Below, in pieces: positions 33,848 to 40,735 of a stretch of DNA of 64,000 nucleotides. The stretch is from a virus, in IMG/VR virus record IMGVR_UViG_3300047510_001751, positions 124,001 through 188,000 of that record; one strand, written 5' to 3'. Below the pieces are notes generated by a model that saw only the letters and a list, made by a program, of their open reading frames with translations, was not told the origin of the DNA and searched no databases. Made by a program: the position numbers and the translations under genes. The number at the start of each line of letters is the position of its first letter. Position 1 is the first letter of the stretch.

Positions 33848-35872
33848 CTATTCAGCGTTTCCTATTAGATAATATGGGGTTGACCTAAAACCAAGAGCAT
33901 CTGATATACTGCCATACTTCTTCTGACCAGCTTTCTTTCCAGATTTATAGAGACCAGCTGGCTCTAGTGTAAAAATCTTAGATCCTTTCTTTGTAATTAG
34001 ACCATATATGGTCATTGCTATTTGTTTCTTAAAATAATGATTTAATTGTGATGTGCCACCACTCATGAAAAACCACAACGCTTCTAGTTTTGCTACTCTA
34101 TTCTCTTGATGAGTGACCTTAGAGTATTGTTTTATTGCTCTTCTTTGTTTACCTGATTGTGTCTTTGATCCATAATTATAAGCATCTCTAGTTGATTTTG
34201 GTAGTAAGCTTTCAATCTTTTCATTTGATATATCTCTACCAAATTGACCTAAAGCAGCCCAGATTTCTTTGATTTCTTTTTCATCACTATTAGAAGATCC
34301 TGTTATGCTCTTGTCTATTAATAACGAATTTAATGTCACTAAGTACAATCCATAGATGTTATTCTTTAATGTATTGTCAGCAATGTTTTTGGGTAATAAA
34401 CTGTTGATAGACAATTTTATTTGCTCTTGATCTCTAGACTCATTGATAATTGTTTGTTTGTTTAATACTTGAGGAAATTTGTTACTTGGAACCGTGACAC
34501 CAATGGCAGCCATAGCAGCAGCAAATGCCATCTTTCTCTTTTGTATTATTTGATTGAATATAGTTCTTGTGCCTGGATACTTTTTCAATATATCTGCTAC
34601 CAGAGTAAAACCAGCCCCACCTGTGTATGCTCCAATAACTCTACCTTCTCTATTAGTTGGTAAAGCATTCCATGTCATAGAAGCAGTGACAAGACTATAA
34701 TGTTCATCTGTTAATACTATGTTTCTATCCTTTAATCTTGGTATGTTTTGTGATAGATTTGAATAGTTAAAACTAAAATTTACAGCGAAAGTTTCTATAG
34801 TATGCTTGTAATCTATTTTATTAATTGTAACAAGTGTTTCAATCTCTTTCTTCAATGTGTTTGGATCATTGATACCAGAAAAGTAATCAATTATCTCAGT
34901 ATATTCATCAACTAATTCATCCAACTCAGGTGGAAGATTTTGTGACATTCCAGTAAGATATACTGTTGGATTTTCTGATATACTTTTCTTCAATGAAATT
35001 GGTATGACAGCTTTTGTTGTTATCAGTCTACGGGTTAATAAATTAAAACTGGCGGCATTTGAAACTTCTCCACTAACAATCTTATCAGTTTCTTTCTTAT
35101 ATGAATCGATTGTTGATTTAAATGAGGATGTTTTGATAGCATAAATGTCTGCTGGGTTGAGCATGTCAGCTCTAGTATTAATTCCTTGCTCAGCAATGAT
35201 TCTCAAACATGCTTCAGTCAGTGGAATGTCTTTAACAAGTCTAACATGATAACTTGTTGAATGACAATAAATGTATGAGGCATATCCTCCTTGTATTATA
35301 TTTTTGCTTTTTAGTGCTTTGGCTGTCCAGAAAGCACTCTTGACCCAGCTCAAAGCATCTTCGTTCTCGCCAGAGAAAATGTATAACTTATTTTGGAGAG
35401 AAGATTTTGATGTTGACCTACCACCAACCAAAGATGATTTTTTATTTTTAAATGTATCTATTTTCTTAACTAATCCTTCTTGTTTCTTTTTAAATGATGC
35501 TAAATCTCGTAAGTCTTTTTTTGTTCTTGTATCAACTTTCTTTCTTGTGATTGTCTTTATGCTTTGCTTCAATTGATGTAATTCTTCTAATGTAGATAAT
35601 ATAGAAGAATTGAGCAATGGTAATGCTTCGTGTATAGATCTCAGATGTTTCTTTTGTGTGTCGCTTAAACTAGATGAGATTAGAGGATATGAAATATATC
35701 TATTGTATTTTGTGTATTTGTCTTCACACAAAGCATCTATTAATCCGTCTATTGATGGCTCTTGTCCTCTGGTTTCACATACAGCAAAATAAGCCAAGGC
35801 AAAACAATGAACCATTTCCTTGGCTGTAGTGTCTCTGCTTAAACTAAAATCACCCTGATATCTTTCTCTCAT
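33848..35872 (-). CDS. 674-aa protein of unknown function
   Basis: By far the largest product of the small-gene field. The N-terminus (MRERYQGDFSLSRDTTAKEM) is followed by a helical region, a Lys/Arg-rich coiled coil near residues 90-150, a mixed middle (YIYCHSTSYHVRLVKDIPLT) and a C-terminus with YGLITKKGSKIFTLEPAGLY. I recognise no catalytic motif. AT-rich codon use is like the structural genes, and a TATAAATA-like AAATAAATAA site at the previous stop suggests late expression. It could be an internal or injected virion protein; that is inference. Confidence 0.75.
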   Translation of the reverse strand: MRERYQGDFSLSRDTTAKEMVHCFALAYFAVCETRGQEPSIDGLIDALCEDKYTKYNRYISYPLISSSLSDTQKKHLRSIHEALPLLNSSILSTLEELHQLKQSIKTITRKKVDTRTKKDLRDLASFKKKQEGLVKKIDTFKNKKSSLVGGRSTSKSSLQNKLYIFSGENEDALSWVKSAFWTAKALKSKNIIQGGYASYIYCHSTSYHVRLVKDIPLTEACLRIIAEQGINTRADMLNPADIYAIKTSSFKSTIDSYKKETDKIVSGEVSNAASFNLLTRRLITTKAVIPISLKKSISENPTVYLTGMSQNLPPELDELVDEYTEIIDYFSGINDPNTLKKEIETLVTINKIDYKHTIETFAVNFSFNYSNLSQNIPRLKDRNIVLTDEHYSLVTASMTWNALPTNREGRVIGAYTGGAGFTLVADILKKYPGTRTIFNQIIQKRKMAFAAAMAAIGVTVPSNKFPQVLNKQTIINESRDQEQIKLSINSLLPKNIADNTLKNNIYGLYLVTLNSLLIDKSITGSSNSDEKEIKEIWAALGQFGRDISNEKIESLLPKSTRDAYNYGSKTQSGKQRRAIKQYSKVTHQENRVAKLEALWFFMSGGTSQLNHYFKKQIAMTIYGLITKKGSKIFTLEPAGLYKSGKKAGQKKYGSISDALGFRSTPYYLIGNAE

Positions 35873-35890
35873 TGTAGAAGCGATTTTTAG

Positions 35891-35900
35891 TTATTTATTT
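35891..35900 (-). promoter_or_regulatory. late-promoter-like site at a stop codon
   Basis: AAATAAATAA on the minus strand includes the TAA stop of the 56-aa gene and lies about 18 bases before the 674-aa gene. The same word serves the 141-aa gene at 52279. Confidence 0.4.
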
Positions 35901-36061
35901 TTCTTTCTGGTTCTTGTGGGTTTATTCAGTTTTTCTCTATGTTTCTTTAGTGCTTCGATAGCTTGCTCATCAGTCTTGTGATCACTGATTTGAAAGCCAT
36001 TGTGTATTAAAACAAAACGGTTCCCCCAGGGAACCGTAGCATATCCATCTTTAGTTATCAT
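35891..36061 (-). CDS. 56-aa basic protein with internal terminator-like hairpin
   Basis: Begins MITKDGYATVPWGNRFVLIH and ends in a basic tail (HREKLNKPTRTRKKNK). It overlaps the 55-aa gene by 11 bases. Codons 8-15 contain the hairpin CGGTTCCC-TGG-GGGAACCG followed by TTTTGTTTT, so transcripts may stop within the gene. Resembles small phage proteins that carry a Gly-Phe-x-Ile-x-D motif (NGFQISDHKTDEQAI). Function unknown. Confidence 0.6.
   Translation of the reverse strand: MITKDGYATVPWGNRFVLIHNGFQISDHKTDEQAIEALKKHREKLNKPTRTRKKNK
36010..36036 (-). terminator. terminator-like hairpin inside the 56-aa gene
   Basis: An 8-bp perfect stem (CGGTTCCC / GGGAACCG) with a three-base loop is followed on the minus strand by TTTTGTTTT. 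It could attenuate transcription from the upstream operon into the 674-aa gene. Confidence 0.6.
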
Positions 36062-36218
36062 ATCCTAATCGTTCTCTACAGTATTTAAACCTCCCCCATT
36101 CCTCGTCAGTGAAGTTATCGCTAGCATATGGGATACCCACTACATAAGCACAGAATCGGTTGATTTGCTCGGATTGATTGCTAGAAGCAATAACAGCACT
36201 GGCGAGGAGTTCAATCAT
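36051..36218 (-). CDS. 55-aa early protein
   Basis: Begins MIELLASAVIASSNQSEQIN and contains DNFTDEEWGRFKYCRERLGY. The ATG overlaps the stop of the membrane protein gene upstream (ATGA). Function unknown. Confidence 0.6.
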   Translation of the reverse strand: MIELLASAVIASSNQSEQINRFCAYVVGIPYASDNFTDEEWGRFKYCRERLGYDN

Positions 36219-36622
36219 TTGTTCATTTGGAGAGTAGGGACGGGCATTCCACCTTCGGTGGGCACATAGATGGTCACGTTACCTTTCTGTGAACCTTCTT
36301 CAATACCAGTGATATACAGATACTGAAGATACTCACGATTGTCCTTCAGACTATCACCAATGATTTGGTTTGCCTTAGCAACACCACCAGCACGAATAAT
36401 CTCTGCTTCAGCAAGTTGTTGAGCAGAATCTTTCTTTGCTTGTGCTTCAAGCACTGCTACCTGACGGGTATATTCTGCTTTCTGTAGTTCTGCTTTACCA
36501 GCAAGAGATTGTGACCACACATTATAGATAGGACCACCCAAAAAAAGAACGGCGGCACCAACAATTACAATTGCACCTACAACAACAGCAGCAGGGTCAA
36601 TAAATCCGTTTTGTTTGTTCAT
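36215..36622 (-). CDS. SPFH/band-7-like membrane protein
   Basis: This 135-aa protein has one transmembrane helix (AAVVVGAIVIVGAAVLFLGG, residues about 11-30). An Ala/Glu/Gln-rich helical region (AQAKKDSAQQLAEAEIIRAG, then GVAKANQIIGDSLKDNREYL) follows, and it ends VTIYVPTEGGMPVPTL. This helical pattern with an AEAE...ANQII stretch and a beta tail is typical of the C-terminal part of prohibitin/SPFH proteins, here without the band-7 head. It may form membrane-associated oligomers; the purpose is unknown. Confidence 0.65.
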   Translation of the reverse strand: MNKQNGFIDPAAVVVGAIVIVGAAVLFLGGPIYNVWSQSLAGKAELQKAEYTRQVAVLEAQAKKDSAQQLAEAEIIRAGGVAKANQIIGDSLKDNREYLQYLYITGIEEGSQKGNVTIYVPTEGGMPVPTLQMNK

Positions 36623-36741
36623 TTGTCATCCTCCAGAGTAGATTTCAGTAGTTCGTCCACAACACGACGAGCACGATAGTTTTGAATAATATCCATCACA
36701 CAATAGCCAAAGGCAAATCCTGCCATAATACTAGTAATCAT
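36619..36741 (-). CDS. 40-aa membrane peptide
   Basis: Begins MITSIMAGFAFGYCVMDIIQ, one short hydrophobic segment, then a basic/acidic tail (NYRARRVVDELLKSTLEDD). Four-base overlaps with both neighbours support translation. Likely partner of the SPFH-like protein by context only. Confidence 0.5.
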   Translation of the reverse strand: MITSIMAGFAFGYCVMDIIQNYRARRVVDELLKSTLEDDK

Positions 36742-37004
36742 AGTGCTTGTACCTCTTCCATAATGTTTTCCACATCTATCTCATCACGATGACCCATAAC
36801 GTCATCAGTGACAGTAGTATCATAGCACAGATCGTAGCCATCCTCGTTACCTTGAATGACTGCTACCTCGTACAAATCTTGCTCGTAACCATATGAACCA
36901 GGAAAACGAACAACGCTCACGCCATAACCATTAGGAAAGAAATGACGAGCTTGAACACCACCATCAATAGAATGTGGTTTGAAATTAAGATCAGTGAATT
37001 TCAT
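36738..37004 (-). CDS. 88-aa early protein
   Basis: Begins MKFTDLNFKPHSIDGGVQAR, followed by HFFPNGYGVSVVRFPGSYGY and an acidic C-terminus. The strand-rich pattern recalls small conserved phage proteins that handle a NGYGVSVV-type core, but no function is known. Overlaps the upstream gene by 14 bases. Confidence 0.65.
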   Translation of the reverse strand: MKFTDLNFKPHSIDGGVQARHFFPNGYGVSVVRFPGSYGYEQDLYEVAVIQGNEDGYDLCYDTTVTDDVMGHRDEIDVENIMEEVQAL

Positions 37005-37284
37005 TGTCAGAATTAATGTTGAAACGATCAGACCAAGCAGTGTTGAACCTCTCTCGGAGGTTCTCGATCATAGTATAGCGTTGAACCAGCTCGCTGTCAA
37101 TAGGCATGTCACCGATGCCATACGGACAGGCAAAATCTATCATGGTTTCTGCTTGACACAAAATGTCACACATCATCTCATGCTCAGCGTAAGTGAGAGT
37201 CACAATAACATCATTTTGATCAATGTGACTATCATCTGTGGTATCCTCAACAACAGGATAGTTGGCAACAGAAAGGGCAATCAT
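36991..37284 (-). CDS. 97-aa acidic early protein
   Basis: Begins MIALSVANYPVVEDTTDDSH; helical middle with two Cys (MMCDILCQAETMIDFACPYG). Starts two bases after the stop of the 51-aa gene. Function unknown. Confidence 0.6.
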   Translation of the reverse strand: MIALSVANYPVVEDTTDDSHIDQNDVIVTLTYAEHEMMCDILCQAETMIDFACPYGIGDMPIDSELVQRYTMIENLRERFNTAWSDRFNINSDNEIH

Positions 37285-37286
37285 GA

Positions 37287-37442
37287 TCAGAAAGAAATTT
37301 CGTCGAGAGTGGGCACGTTCATGTCGCTGGTAGCGTCAAGAATTTCAGTGACACTGTTGCTGGTGATAGCATCGAGAATGTTAAGGATTTGCTCGCCGTT
37401 AGCACCTTTACGAAGCATGGAAATCAGAACTTGCTTGCTCAT
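37287..37442 (-). CDS. 51-aa early protein
   Basis: The ATG giving MSKQVLISMLRKGANGEQIL was preferred because the longer frame overlaps the upstream gene entirely. The sequence MLRKGANGEQILNILDAI resembles small conserved cyanophage proteins. Function unknown. Confidence 0.62.
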   Translation of the reverse strand: MSKQVLISMLRKGANGEQILNILDAITSNSVTEILDATSDMNVPTLDEISF

Positions 37443-37467
37443 GGTAATAAAATAATAAGGTTTACAA

Positions 37468-37629
37468 TCAGTTTTCGATGGGGAACAGCTGCCAGGTGTC
37501 TGGGTGAATTCCCATTTCCTCACAGCGAACCTCGTAGGCAATACGTTGGAGCAGACGTAGATCCATGTTCATGACCGCTTTACGGATCGTGTGGCGGATC
37601 TGGGCGTCTTGGGCGGTGTCAGTAACCAT
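37468..37629 (-). CDS. 53-aa early protein
   Basis: Begins MVTDTAQDAQIRHTIRKAVM and ends GIHPDTWQLFPIEN, helical with RLLQRIAYEVRCEEMG. Start fixed by a class A leader. Lies in the second GC-rich island. Function unknown. Confidence 0.62.
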   Translation of the reverse strand: MVTDTAQDAQIRHTIRKAVMNMDLRLLQRIAYEVRCEEMGIHPDTWQLFPIEN

Positions 37630-37660
37630 TGTCGGTTCCGTTGTTGACTTACTCAGTATA
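37627..37660 (-). promoter_or_regulatory. class A promoter-leader (divergent copy)
   Basis: TATACTGAGTAAGTCAACAA followed by CGGAACCGACA ends at the ATG. A GGGGTGG...CCACCCC hairpin (GGGGTGGTTCCACCCC) abuts the -10 box, as in other class A copies. Confidence 0.6.
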
Positions 37661-37697
37661 GGGGTGGAACCACCCCGATGTGGGGTGGTTTGGGTCA

Positions 37698-37714
37698 GTT
37701 GTCAGGCTGGCACA
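37698..37714. repeat. 17-base word at a stop codon (copy 2)
   Basis: GTTGTCAGGCTGGCACA, identical to 25562-25578, covers the last codons and stop of the 154-aa gene. Both genes end with VPA. Confidence 0.7.
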
Positions 37715-38166
37715 ACCTCAGGCATTTCCAGCTCGTGAGTGTTGCCACTGCCCCAGCCGATCCTGTAGGCTCGCCACTTGCCCTCTGTGGTGTAGAGGTA
37801 GGCATACTCTTCCCCAGAGTCACCGCTGGTGAACTCCTCAAAGGTGCCATGCTGAACCCACAGCTCTTCGCCACGCTCAGTGTGGTAGAGAGGCTGAGGG
37901 GCACGAGTGGGGGAGTAGACCCAGTTGCCGTCCATGTCACGAGCGATGTCACCGTTCACATCACGAACCACCGAGGTGATCCACAGATGAGTGGTACGAA
38001 GCGAAGACATGCTGCCACCGTCGATCAGCTCACGAACAGCCTCACGATCCTGGTAGTGCTCAGCCAAAACACGCCCGTTGCCCTCCAGGTAGCCATCGTA
38101 GTGGCAGTAGGTGCTGACGATGCTGTTGTCAGGAAGTTGGTAGCCGATCCGAGAGCGAGTGCCCAT
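37702..38166 (-). CDS. 154-aa conserved phage protein
   Basis: Begins MGTRSRIGYQLPDNSIVSTY, then CHYDGYLEGNGRVLAEHYQD and LIDGGSMSSLR. This N-terminal pattern (TRSRIG, YCHYDGYLEGNG, LAEHY) is widespread in phages and prophages but has no assigned function. The C-terminal half is strand- and Trp-rich. The gene is GC-rich and has a canonical promoter with -35 in a terminator hairpin loop. Confidence 0.75.
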   Translation of the reverse strand: MGTRSRIGYQLPDNSIVSTYCHYDGYLEGNGRVLAEHYQDREAVRELIDGGSMSSLRTTHLWITSVVRDVNGDIARDMDGNWVYSPTRAPQPLYHTERGEELWVQHGTFEEFTSGDSGEEYAYLYTTEGKWRAYRIGWGSGNTHELEMPEVVPA

Positions 38167-38212
38167 GGTTGTTTCTGGTGGTGGTGGAGGTCCGTTTGCC
38201 TCCGATGAACCT

Positions 38213-38241
38213 AATATAGGGCAAAGCAAAGGGGGCGTCAA
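38213..38241 (-). promoter_or_regulatory. terminator-promoter element (promoter part)
   Basis: TTGACG, 17 bp, TATATT. The TTGAC is the loop of the hairpin GGGGGCTTGACGCCCCC. Confidence 0.75.
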
Positions 38242-38247
38242 GCCCCC
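38222..38247 (-). terminator. terminator-promoter element (terminator part)
   Basis: GGGGGC / GCCCCC stem with loop TTGAC, followed by TTTGCTTTGC, 20 bases after the stop of the 53-aa gene. The U-tract is interrupted, so it is weaker than the other copies. Confidence 0.65.
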
Positions 38248-38266
38248 TGTGCCACTCTGTCAACTG

Positions 38267-38428
38267 TCACACACCATGTTCTCTCATGCTTCTCACAAGA
38301 TACGATGTAAATTGTTCCATTTTTTCTGGTGATACTGATTGAGGACAATAATGAATGGCATTCCGTAGAGCGACCATTTCATTGTATTCTTCCTGAGTCA
38401 GTAGATCTTTTTTGTTTGAATAGGTCAT
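38267..38428 (-). CDS. 53-aa early protein
   Basis: Begins MTYSNKKDLLTQEEYNEMVA and has the run LRNAIHYCPQSVSPEKMEQF. Helical and amphipathic. Preceded by ATACTAGTATAATG, an extended -10-like sequence. Function unknown. Confidence 0.6.
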   Translation of the reverse strand: MTYSNKKDLLTQEEYNEMVALRNAIHYCPQSVSPEKMEQFTSYLVRSMREHGV

Positions 38429-38447
38429 CTTGTGTCAGCGTTTCAAC

Positions 38448-38462
38448 ACATTATACTAGTAT
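38448..38462 (-). promoter_or_regulatory. ATACTAGTATAATGT element
   Basis: This 15-base word, with the palindrome ATACTAGTAT and a TATAAT-type -10, recurs exactly at 7028-7042 before the DUF4815 gene. No good -35 box is visible at either place. Confidence 0.4.
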
Positions 38463-38516
38463 TTAACTAAAAACTACTAGTTCTTAATGTTGTGTTTATA
38501 TTTGTGTGTAGTAATG

Positions 38517-38738
38517 TTACGCTCCAAATGGACCCCAACTACCTTTATCACCACCCATACGCTGTTCAAGTTTATCAATCAACTCATCGATTTTCATGAG
38601 TTGATCAATATCACCAATCATAGCAGAGATAGTTTTACATACCAGTGGTCGTTCTTGGCGAGCAGCATAAGCAAGAGCATTACGAAGTGATGCTTCAGCT
38701 TCTTTCAGACTGGATTCAACAGATTCAGACAATGCCAT
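38517..38738 (-). CDS. 73-aa helical protein
   Basis: The ATG giving MALSESVESSLKEAEASLRN has GGAG seven bases upstream, better than the TTG before it. Helical throughout, ending in a Gly-rich tail (MGGDKGSWGPFGA) that looks like a conserved binding tail. Function unknown. Confidence 0.65.
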   Translation of the reverse strand: MALSESVESSLKEAEASLRNALAYAARQERPLVCKTISAMIGDIDQLMKIDELIDKLEQRMGGDKGSWGPFGA

Positions 38739-38740
38739 AA

Positions 38741-38986
38741 TTAACTCCAAATTTGAATAAGTTTAATAGTTTCTACAGTAGCAAAAAACCCACGAATAGC
38801 TAATATATCATACATTTTAATTTTTTGAAAGTACGGCCACGAAAGAGCATTGCCTACCAATCTAAACATGATGCCAACTTCTACGCTGGTAAACAGCAGT
38901 ACACCATATCCAACAATAAACATGGAATTACCAATAATTCTGCCGTAACTTAATAACTTATATTTCGGATCTATAAACTGATTCAT
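38741..38986 (-). CDS. 81-aa membrane protein
   Basis: Begins MNQFIDPKYKLLSYGRIIGN; hydrophobic segment MFIVGYGVLLFTSVEVGIMF spans the membrane, and a second weaker one is near the end. The ATGA overlap couples it to the 91-aa gene. Function unknown. Confidence 0.62.
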   Translation of the reverse strand: MNQFIDPKYKLLSYGRIIGNSMFIVGYGVLLFTSVEVGIMFRLVGNALSWPYFQKIKMYDILAIRGFFATVETIKLIQIWS

Positions 38987-39258
38987 GTCATTGTCTCATA
39001 ATGTTTAGCGAGAGTGTCAATCAATTTTTTAGTTTCTTTTTTTGTAAACAACACCTCAGCAAATGCCCCACAACCATACCTGGATTTCTTTCCCAAGACA
39101 TACAAAAAGGCATACTTAATACGATTCCACAGCCCCATGTCAGACAGATGAACATGAAACCAAATAGTATCATTAAAGTCTGGGTCTGGATCAAATGACA
39201 AAACAATTTGGTGATCAATCTCACCACATTGACAAACAAATAGAGTATTATTTTCCAT
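38983..39258 (-). CDS. 91-aa protein with CxCG motif
   Basis: Begins MENNTLFVCQCGEIDHQIVL; CQCG near the start and a later Cys (YGCGAFAEVLFTK) may bind metal. DTIWFHVHLSDMGLWNRIKY is a strongly patterned strand/helix segment. It overlaps the thioredoxin-like gene end by 11 bases. Function unknown. Confidence 0.65.
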   Translation of the reverse strand: MENNTLFVCQCGEIDHQIVLSFDPDPDFNDTIWFHVHLSDMGLWNRIKYAFLYVLGKKSRYGCGAFAEVLFTKKETKKLIDTLAKHYETMT

Positions 39259-39520
39259 GATTGCTAATAGTAGTTTGCCAAAATGTACTAGTCATGTGTT
39301 GTGATCCTGCCATTTTTGCTACAATGTTGCCATCAATCAACGCCACAAGCGTTGGTGTTGCTTCAACGCCACATTGCTTAGCAAAATCAGACCACACACC
39401 GTCAACTTTAGCAGGAGTGATGTTTACTACATCTTCCCACCCAGAAACTTTTTTCAGTTGAGTTTCGGCGTACAAGCAGGGACGACATCCCTCTTGTACA
39501 AATAAATGAATTTCTTTCAT
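39248..39520 (-). CDS. thioredoxin-like protein
   Basis: This 90-aa protein has a thioredoxin fold: first strand IHLFVQEGCRPCLYAE with the active-site motif Cys12-Arg-Pro-Cys15, and the cis-proline motif EATPTLVALIDG. It probably reduces or exchanges disulfides in infected cells, perhaps feeding a ribonucleotide reductase encoded outside the window. The Arg-Pro dipeptide differs from the usual Gly-Pro of thioredoxin and Pro-Tyr of glutaredoxin. Confidence 0.82.
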   Translation of the reverse strand: MKEIHLFVQEGCRPCLYAETQLKKVSGWEDVVNITPAKVDGVWSDFAKQCGVEATPTLVALIDGNIVAKMAGSQHMTSTFWQTTISNHGK

Positions 39521-39873
39521 GATAGCAGTTCTTTAATAGTCATGTCATTGGTCATTGCTTCCATTTCCTCCTCAGTATATTGAGGATTTTCAGGATTCTT
39601 GAGGCGAGAGAGTTCAGCTTTCACACTATCAAGTTCTTTTCCTGCTTGAATAGTAGTTTGAAAAGCATCAAGAAATTTATTATGATACTCATCAGCAACA
39701 AAGTTTAGATACTTGTAGGTGATGTTGAGAAGATCTCCTGTCTCATTTCGCCCAGGATAGTCATTCTCGAACGAATCCAAGCAAGTAGAAACAAGAACCT
39801 TGAGTTCATCGAAAGAGCACTCACAAAGAGAAAGTTCGTTCATCTTATCCCAAACTTCACGGTAGCTGGTCAT
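39517..39873 (-). CDS. 118-aa helical protein
   Basis: The ATG giving MTSYREVWDKMNELSLCECS is preferred; GGAGACCTCCC stands before it and a canonical promoter lies about 30 bases upstream inside the previous gene. Long acidic helices dominate (DEYHNKFLDAFQTTIQ, PQYTEEEMEAMTNDMT). Function unknown. Confidence 0.68.
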   Translation of the reverse strand: MTSYREVWDKMNELSLCECSFDELKVLVSTCLDSFENDYPGRNETGDLLNITYKYLNFVADEYHNKFLDAFQTTIQAGKELDSVKAELSRLKNPENPQYTEEEMEAMTNDMTIKELLS

Positions 39874-40057
39874 GGGAGGTCTCCTGGTTGACGATGGGTG
39901 TATTGTAGGACGCTTGCTCCAACCTGTCAAGCCTGTTCAGGATCTCATACACAGTATTATCTGTCTCAACCAATTCAGTTTTGAGACGTTCTACTTCATT
40001 TTCAAGATAGTTAATTCTATCTTGTAAGGATTCATATTCAAAGTTGTATTCACTCAT
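39857..40057 (-). CDS. 66-aa coiled-coil protein
   Basis: Begins MSEYNFEYESLQDRINYLEN and continues EVERLKTELVETDNTVYEIL, a continuous heptad pattern resembling short phage coiled-coil scaffolds. Overlaps the next gene by 17 bases. Function unknown. Confidence 0.62.
   Translation of the reverse strand: MSEYNFEYESLQDRINYLENEVERLKTELVETDNTVYEILNRLDRLEQASYNTPIVNQETSHDQLP
39902..39930 (-). promoter_or_regulatory. host-type promoter inside a gene
   Basis: TTGACA, 17 bp, TACAAT on the minus strand, embedded in the 3' third of the 66-aa coiled-coil gene and reading into the 118-aa gene. Confidence 0.72.
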
Positions 40058-40058
40058 G

Positions 40059-40571
40059 TTATGCTACCCATTCTGGTTTACGTTCTGGCATACGAAGATA
40101 ATTAGATGCAACCCAAGGTTTGGACGAAATATACATTTTGTAAGCAGTAAAAGTGTCAATGCTTGTGTCAAGTTTAAATTCATCTGGCATCGCTCGTGTA
40201 AATTCTGTTACTTCTGTGATCTTACCCTTGGGAAACAAATAATATGCTTCAACTAAAGTATTATAACATGAATGAATTTTATTGTAACGAATAGCATATT
40301 CATCACAAAGGTTCATGCCATGTTTAATCAGCCAATAGGCATTGTGAATAGATGCCGCTGCCCACTGTGTACAGGGATGATTACGAAATGCTCCTTTTGC
40401 TGTAGCATATGGAGTTTGATCTATTTTGTGAATATCGCCATAACTATGATACCATTTAGATGCTACAATAGAGAGCATTTGACAGCATTCAAGAGGCATC
40501 TTAACAATATGCTTGTCGGGAAGACAAATAGCAGATTCAGCTGGCCATTGAGAAGTAACAAAAATGTTCAT
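40059..40571 (-). CDS. 170-aa conserved phage protein (DKHIVKM type)
   Basis: Begins MNIFVTSQWPAESAICLPDK, followed by HIVKMPLECCQMLSIV, then HPCTQWAAASIHNAYWLIKH and ENLYR-like helices. This DKHxVKMxLE...QML pattern is found in many uncharacterised proteins of large phages. I can assign no reaction, though the conserved His, Lys and Glu could be catalytic. Coupled to the upstream 55-aa gene by ATGA. Confidence 0.7.
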   Translation of the reverse strand: MNIFVTSQWPAESAICLPDKHIVKMPLECCQMLSIVASKWYHSYGDIHKIDQTPYATAKGAFRNHPCTQWAAASIHNAYWLIKHGMNLCDEYAIRYNKIHSCYNTLVEAYYLFPKGKITEVTEFTRAMPDEFKLDTSIDTFTAYKMYISSKPWVASNYLRMPERKPEWVA

Positions 40572-40735
40572 AGGATTCCAACTTCCTTTAAGTAATTACG
40601 ATAGCGCATAAATCGACCAAGACTGGGTTGGTTCACAACTTGTAACTGATGGCAAATTTCACAATAGCACAACCAATCATACCATGGTGTGCTAGGATCT
40701 AATACGTGATACTTTATTTCTGATTGCTTCGACAT
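40568..40735 (-). CDS. 55-aa protein with Cys-rich centre
   Basis: Begins MSKQSEIKYHVLDPSTPWYD, then WLCYCEICHQLQ (three Cys, one His; possible metal site), then a basic helix (GRFMRYRNYLKEVG). It overlaps the halogenase 3' end by 44 bases in another frame. Function unknown. Confidence 0.6.
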   Translation of the reverse strand: MSKQSEIKYHVLDPSTPWYDWLCYCEICHQLQVVNQPSLGRFMRYRNYLKEVGIL

